From NCBI RefSeq assembly GCF_001758465.1, contig NZ_MJIC01000015.1, positions 620,001 to 684,000 on the forward strand: a stretch of 64,000 nt of DNA, written 5' to 3'. Positions 61,255 to 64,000 of the stretch are shown in pieces. Below the pieces are notes generated by a model. That model was not told the origin of the DNA. It was given only the letters and a program-made list of their open reading frames with translations, and searched no databases. Numbering within the stretch: the stretch's first letter is position 1; the number at the start of each line of letters is the position of its first letter. The translations under genes and the position numbers were made by a program. Origin of the DNA: Marisediminitalea lipolytica (GTDB lineage: Bacteria > Pseudomonadota > Gammaproteobacteria > Enterobacterales > Alteromonadaceae).

Positions 61255-62316
61255 TTAGCGTTTTGGTGGCCATACCGGCGCTTCCGGCGCTTTCGGTGGC
61301 TCCCAACCCTCTGGCACTGGTGCCGGGGTTTGTTCGGTTGCGTAAGCTTCCAGGCTTGACTCGTTCGGGCCGTAATCTTCCAGCGGTGCCGCCAGGAATT
61401 TAGGATCGATAGCACGGGCCGCTTCACGAATATCAGCTGGCAGTTCATCCAGACCGCCGGGCAGAGTAGTGAAGGTGCTGAAGTAGCTGATGTGACCTTC
61501 AGCCTGACCCATTAGCATCCACGGCAGCCATGGGGTAATACGAGACCATGAGCCAATTGCCGGAATGTGTGTCATGTTCGGGTTTTCTACGTCTTCTTTC
61601 TTGAATACATAGATAAACTGTTCTGATACACGGTTAAAGGTACCCGCTGACTCACGAACCCATTTTGCAGGCTGTAAACGGTTAGGGTAGAACAGGTTAA
61701 TACCGGTGTTCAGGATAATGGTATCGTTCGGGCCTTCTTCCCAATCCAGTAAGAAAGGCTCTTTTTCTGGTTTACCCATATTGGTGCCAGCATAAGCGTT
61801 AGCCTGTTGCTTATAAGCACTAATGGTAAAGTTATACGGGTCGTTTGCGATAGGCACTACGCGTACAGTTTCACCAGTATAAGGGTTATCCCAGGTTTCC
61901 AGGATTTCACCAGTTTTTGGATCTTTGTAAAACACCACTTCGCGCAGCATACGACGAATGCTGCCATCGGCTAATTTTTTCGTACGGGTAAAGCTGAAGC
62001 CTTCCATAATGAACAGTTCGCGGACGGGTTCGTTAGGGCGAACACCAAATACTTTACCTTTTAACCAACCCACTTTTTCTTTGGTTGGGTCTAAATCGCC
62101 ATCCAGGCGGGCATAAGTATCACGGTTCCATTCCGGATTTTTAAAATCGATGGTGGTCAGAAAGCTGGGCGTTTCCTTACTTACGCTGACCTGTGGTGCA
62201 GTCGGTTTTTCGGCTGACGCAGTACAGGCTGTCGTTAGAAACGCTGCAACCAGCGCTGTTGCCAGCGTCTTACGGCTAGCACTTTGCGGGATGAACCGTG
62301 TTAAAAAATTATTCAT
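61255..62316 (-). CDS. DUF1838-family lipoprotein
   Basis: A 353-residue protein. The signal includes ALVAAFLTTACTASAE, with a plausible lipobox Cys. The remainder has the DUF1838 look (LDGDLDPTKEKVGWLKGKVFG, YKDPKTGEILETWDNPYTGE, ISYFSTFTTLPGGLDELPADI), a Trp/Pro-rich beta protein of unknown function found in degraders of organic compounds. ATG 62316 has AGGAT six bases ahead. A one-mismatch operator copy lies 80 bp upstream, which would make it a regulon member. Confidence 0.82.
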   Translation of the reverse strand: MNNFLTRFIPQSASRKTLATALVAAFLTTACTASAEKPTAPQVSVSKETPSFLTTIDFKNPEWNRDTYARLDGDLDPTKEKVGWLKGKVFGVRPNEPVRELFIMEGFSFTRTKKLADGSIRRMLREVVFYKDPKTGEILETWDNPYTGETVRVVPIANDPYNFTISAYKQQANAYAGTNMGKPEKEPFLLDWEEGPNDTIILNTGINLFYPNRLQPAKWVRESAGTFNRVSEQFIYVFKKEDVENPNMTHIPAIGSWSRITPWLPWMLMGQAEGHISYFSTFTTLPGGLDELPADIREAARAIDPKFLAAPLEDYGPNESSLEAYATEQTPAPVPEGWEPPKAPEAPVWPPKR

Positions 62317-62395
62317 TGCCACATCCTAGATTTTTTCAATTTAATAATAAGTGTAATGCAGACTCAGCTTAGACCGTTACAAATAAGACAGTCTT

Positions 62396-62407
62396 TGAGA
62401 ATTGTCA
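62396..62407. promoter_or_regulatory. Near-consensus operator copy (TGAGAATTGTCA)
   Basis: One mismatch (C to G) from TGACAATTGTCA, 80 bp before the DUF1838 start, a spacing like the copies before the flavin monooxygenase and ABC genes. Confidence 0.5.
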
Positions 62408-62525
62408 TGTTTGGGGCATAAAAGCGAATATTTCTCATTTGGGTGGGAAAGGACTATAGCCGCTTTGGTTTGAAGCTTAAAGCGAGCAGATCTGAATGTG
62501 CCAGACCTGCTAAACAGACCGGGGG

Positions 62526-63062
62526 TTAAAAGAGGTAACTGACCCCAAGGCCATAACTGTTTAAAGTTATCTCGTTGCTGTTGGTGCGGTCGGTATAATC
62601 GAAATTCACATGCCAGTTTGAATTCACACGGTAGTCAACGCGAGCCGACCAGGCAAAGCCGTCTTCTTTTTGAGTTTCGGTGATGCCTGTAATGGGATCG
62701 GTTGCTTCCAGTTCTGTATGCGCAAAACCAAGGCCTAGATCAAACAGAAAGCCTTCTCGGCGAGGGGTTTGAAGTCTGACAAATACTGCCTGATTCGCGC
62801 CTAGTTCTACAGGTACCCCTGCTAAATCATCGTCGCTATCAGTTACCCCGGTTTGTATTTCCAGCGCAATTCCCTCAAATAAAAAAATTCCGCCACGCAG
62901 GGACAGGTTAATCAGGCCAGCATCGTCGTCTGCCCCATTTATTTTCAGGTTAACCCTTTGCAAATCACTGCCAATGTAGAAATCCAAAGGTTGTGGGGCT
63001 GGTTCGCTGGCGTTGGCAAGGGCGCAGGTCGACAACAGCATTGCGCCTTGTAAATATCTCAT
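62526..63062 (-). CDS. Small outer-membrane beta-barrel protein
   Basis: A 178-residue exported protein with a signal ending ALANASEP, alternating hydrophobic strands throughout, and a terminal aromatic residue (YGLGVSYLF), as in eight-stranded outer-membrane porin-like proteins. The strand/turn pattern is regular (e.g. GIALEIQTGVTDSDDD). It has AAGGA six bases before the ATG. The function is not predictable. Confidence 0.78.
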   Translation of the reverse strand: MRYLQGAMLLSTCALANASEPAPQPLDFYIGSDLQRVNLKINGADDDAGLINLSLRGGIFLFEGIALEIQTGVTDSDDDLAGVPVELGANQAVFVRLQTPRREGFLFDLGLGFAHTELEATDPITGITETQKEDGFAWSARVDYRVNSNWHVNFDYTDRTNSNEITLNSYGLGVSYLF

Positions 63063-63193
63063 ATAATTCCTTGTTTCTGATGAACTTTAGTGCTTTAAAA
63101 GAGCGGCAAGACTAACCAACAAAGGAACATAAGTAAACACGTCAGGCTTACAGGCTGGTGCTGTTTATCACGGCAGTATGTTACTGCCCGAAA

Positions 63194-63913
63194 TTACTTT
63201 ATCGGCGAGGCCTGATAGTTACCTTGTTCATCAATGGTGACGATGCTGCCAACCTGATATTGCTGTTGGAGTTGCTGAGTCAGTTCTTCAAAATCCTGTT
63301 GCGTGATTCGGGTTGCCGAAAATACTGACACGCCGCGTAGCGGTGTTTCTTCTGCTTTGGCGGCATAATGGCCATTAATCCCCAGACTGGCGGTAATCCT
63401 GGAATTTGCTGTTGGCACGGTGATAAGCATCTTATAGGCGATTTCGCCGCTGTCTTTGTAAGCGACGGTCATCATAGCCGAGTCCTCAGAGACCGAGTCA
63501 AGCCAGGTACGCTGGTTATGGCTGTAGCGATTTAATGGCGCAAATTCCACATGCGAGGCATCTTCTTTAGCAACGCCCCGGGTTACCTGGACTAACTGGA
63601 CGCCCTTATCCTCAGGGATATCCAGCCCCAGCGCTTTAGCGGCGAACGCCCCCGGCGGATAGAACTTGCGTTCTTCCGAAGTTACTGTGTCGCCTTCGGT
63701 AGCAATGGCGTTCAGGGTTTGATAATGGGGGATCTTCGGCTTGTACTGACCGTCCATATAGGTGTTTTCGCTGGACCAGTAGCCTACGGAAGCTTGCCAG
63801 AAAGGTTCCTGTTCGAGGGATGCAGCCAGAGCTGACTGGCACAACACAAGTGATGCGGTGAGTGTGCAAATACGGGTCAGGCACTGTGCCCGAAAAAAGG
63901 ATGTTACCAACAT
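63194..63913 (-). CDS. Exported protein of unknown function
   Basis: A 239-residue protein with a Sec signal (LTRICTLTASLVLCQSALAA). The rest is soluble and beta-rich, with no motif that I recognise; WQASVGYWSSENTYMDGQYK and GVSVFSATRITQQDFEELTQ are notable. GGAG lies six bases before ATG 63913. It is leftward, as is the barrel protein after it (131 bp gap). The remaining 87 bp to the window end hold no gene that I can support. Confidence 0.7.
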   Translation of the reverse strand: MLVTSFFRAQCLTRICTLTASLVLCQSALAASLEQEPFWQASVGYWSSENTYMDGQYKPKIPHYQTLNAIATEGDTVTSEERKFYPPGAFAAKALGLDIPEDKGVQLVQVTRGVAKEDASHVEFAPLNRYSHNQRTWLDSVSEDSAMMTVAYKDSGEIAYKMLITVPTANSRITASLGINGHYAAKAEETPLRGVSVFSATRITQQDFEELTQQLQQQYQVGSIVTIDEQGNYQASPIK

Positions 63914-64000
63914 GATGGACTCCATGGTACGCCTGAATTTAGCAAGCGTTGTAATAGCGTCCTGTCAGCTTAGAAGTGAGTAGTGGCAATAGCCTTAACA

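Noticed and set aside
1-64000. tRNA or rRNA genes, insertion sequences, integrase or phage genes
   Set aside because: None recognised by eye on either strand; small RNAs cannot be excluded without computation.

Overview
The window looks like chromosomal DNA of a marine gammaproteobacterium of the Alteromonadales type. This is inferred from the mix of a TonB-dependent receptor, a lipoprotein GH3 glycosidase, enterobacterial-like LeuC/LeuD, a DesK/DesR-like pair, a dockerin-bearing secreted protein and close gene packing with short Shine-Dalgarno spacings; no rRNA, tRNA, phage or IS gene was seen. Species-level assignment is not possible from the sequence alone.

Layout. 1-17 kb is a dense catabolic region: a crotonase fragment, then a leftward operon (flavin monooxygenase, GPH/MFS transporter, iron alcohol dehydrogenase, isocitrate-lyase-family lyase, isochorismatase-family amidohydrolase), divergent from a rightward pair (FAD/PCMH oxidoreductase and a double alpha/beta hydrolase). 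A leftward VOC protein plus unknown protein follows, then a rightward five-gene operon (aldehyde dehydrogenase, second flavin monooxygenase, Asp/Glu-racemase/maleate-isomerase-like protein, PuuE/NodB-like hydrolase, second aldehyde dehydrogenase) closed by a strong terminator. 17-25 kb holds a DUF1080 protein, PspC and ClpP-like small genes, and an ABC exporter / amidohydrolase / two-component operon. 25-39 kb holds an esterase, a GH3 beta-glucosidase, a TonB receptor, leuCD behind an attenuator-like terminator, hydantoinase/oxoprolinase HyuB and HyuA, and a divergent methyltransferase plus small helical protein. 39-48 kb holds a molybdo-hydroxylase remnant, an AIM24 protein, FumC, a tautomerase, an array of hairpin repeats, succinate-semialdehyde-type dehydrogenase, two hydrolases, an NCS1 permease and a GntR/UTRA regulator. 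48-54 kb is a secreted PPC-repeat/dockerin protein, a papain-like protease and a Tat-signal aminotransferase. 54-64 kb has a CaiB/BaiF CoA-transferase, EtfAB, ETF-quinone oxidoreductase, an SSS symporter, another hydrolase, a DUF1838 lipoprotein and two envelope proteins.

How it fits together. A 12-bp palindrome of consensus TGAYAATTRTCA occurs before the flavin monooxygenase, VOC/aldehyde dehydrogenase, ABC operon (twice), TonB receptor and hydantoinase/methyltransferase genes, with near matches elsewhere. This argues that the scattered operons form one regulon. The enzyme set (two flavin hydroxylases, cyclic-amide-type hydrolases of three families, an isomerase-like protein, several alpha/beta hydrolases, aldehyde dehydrogenases, lyase, fumarase, nucleobase-type permease) suggests uptake and oxidative/hydrolytic breakdown of an unidentified ring compound, possibly an N-heterocycle. 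The substrate is an inference; no known pathway (nicotinate, creatinine, pyrimidine) is matched completely.
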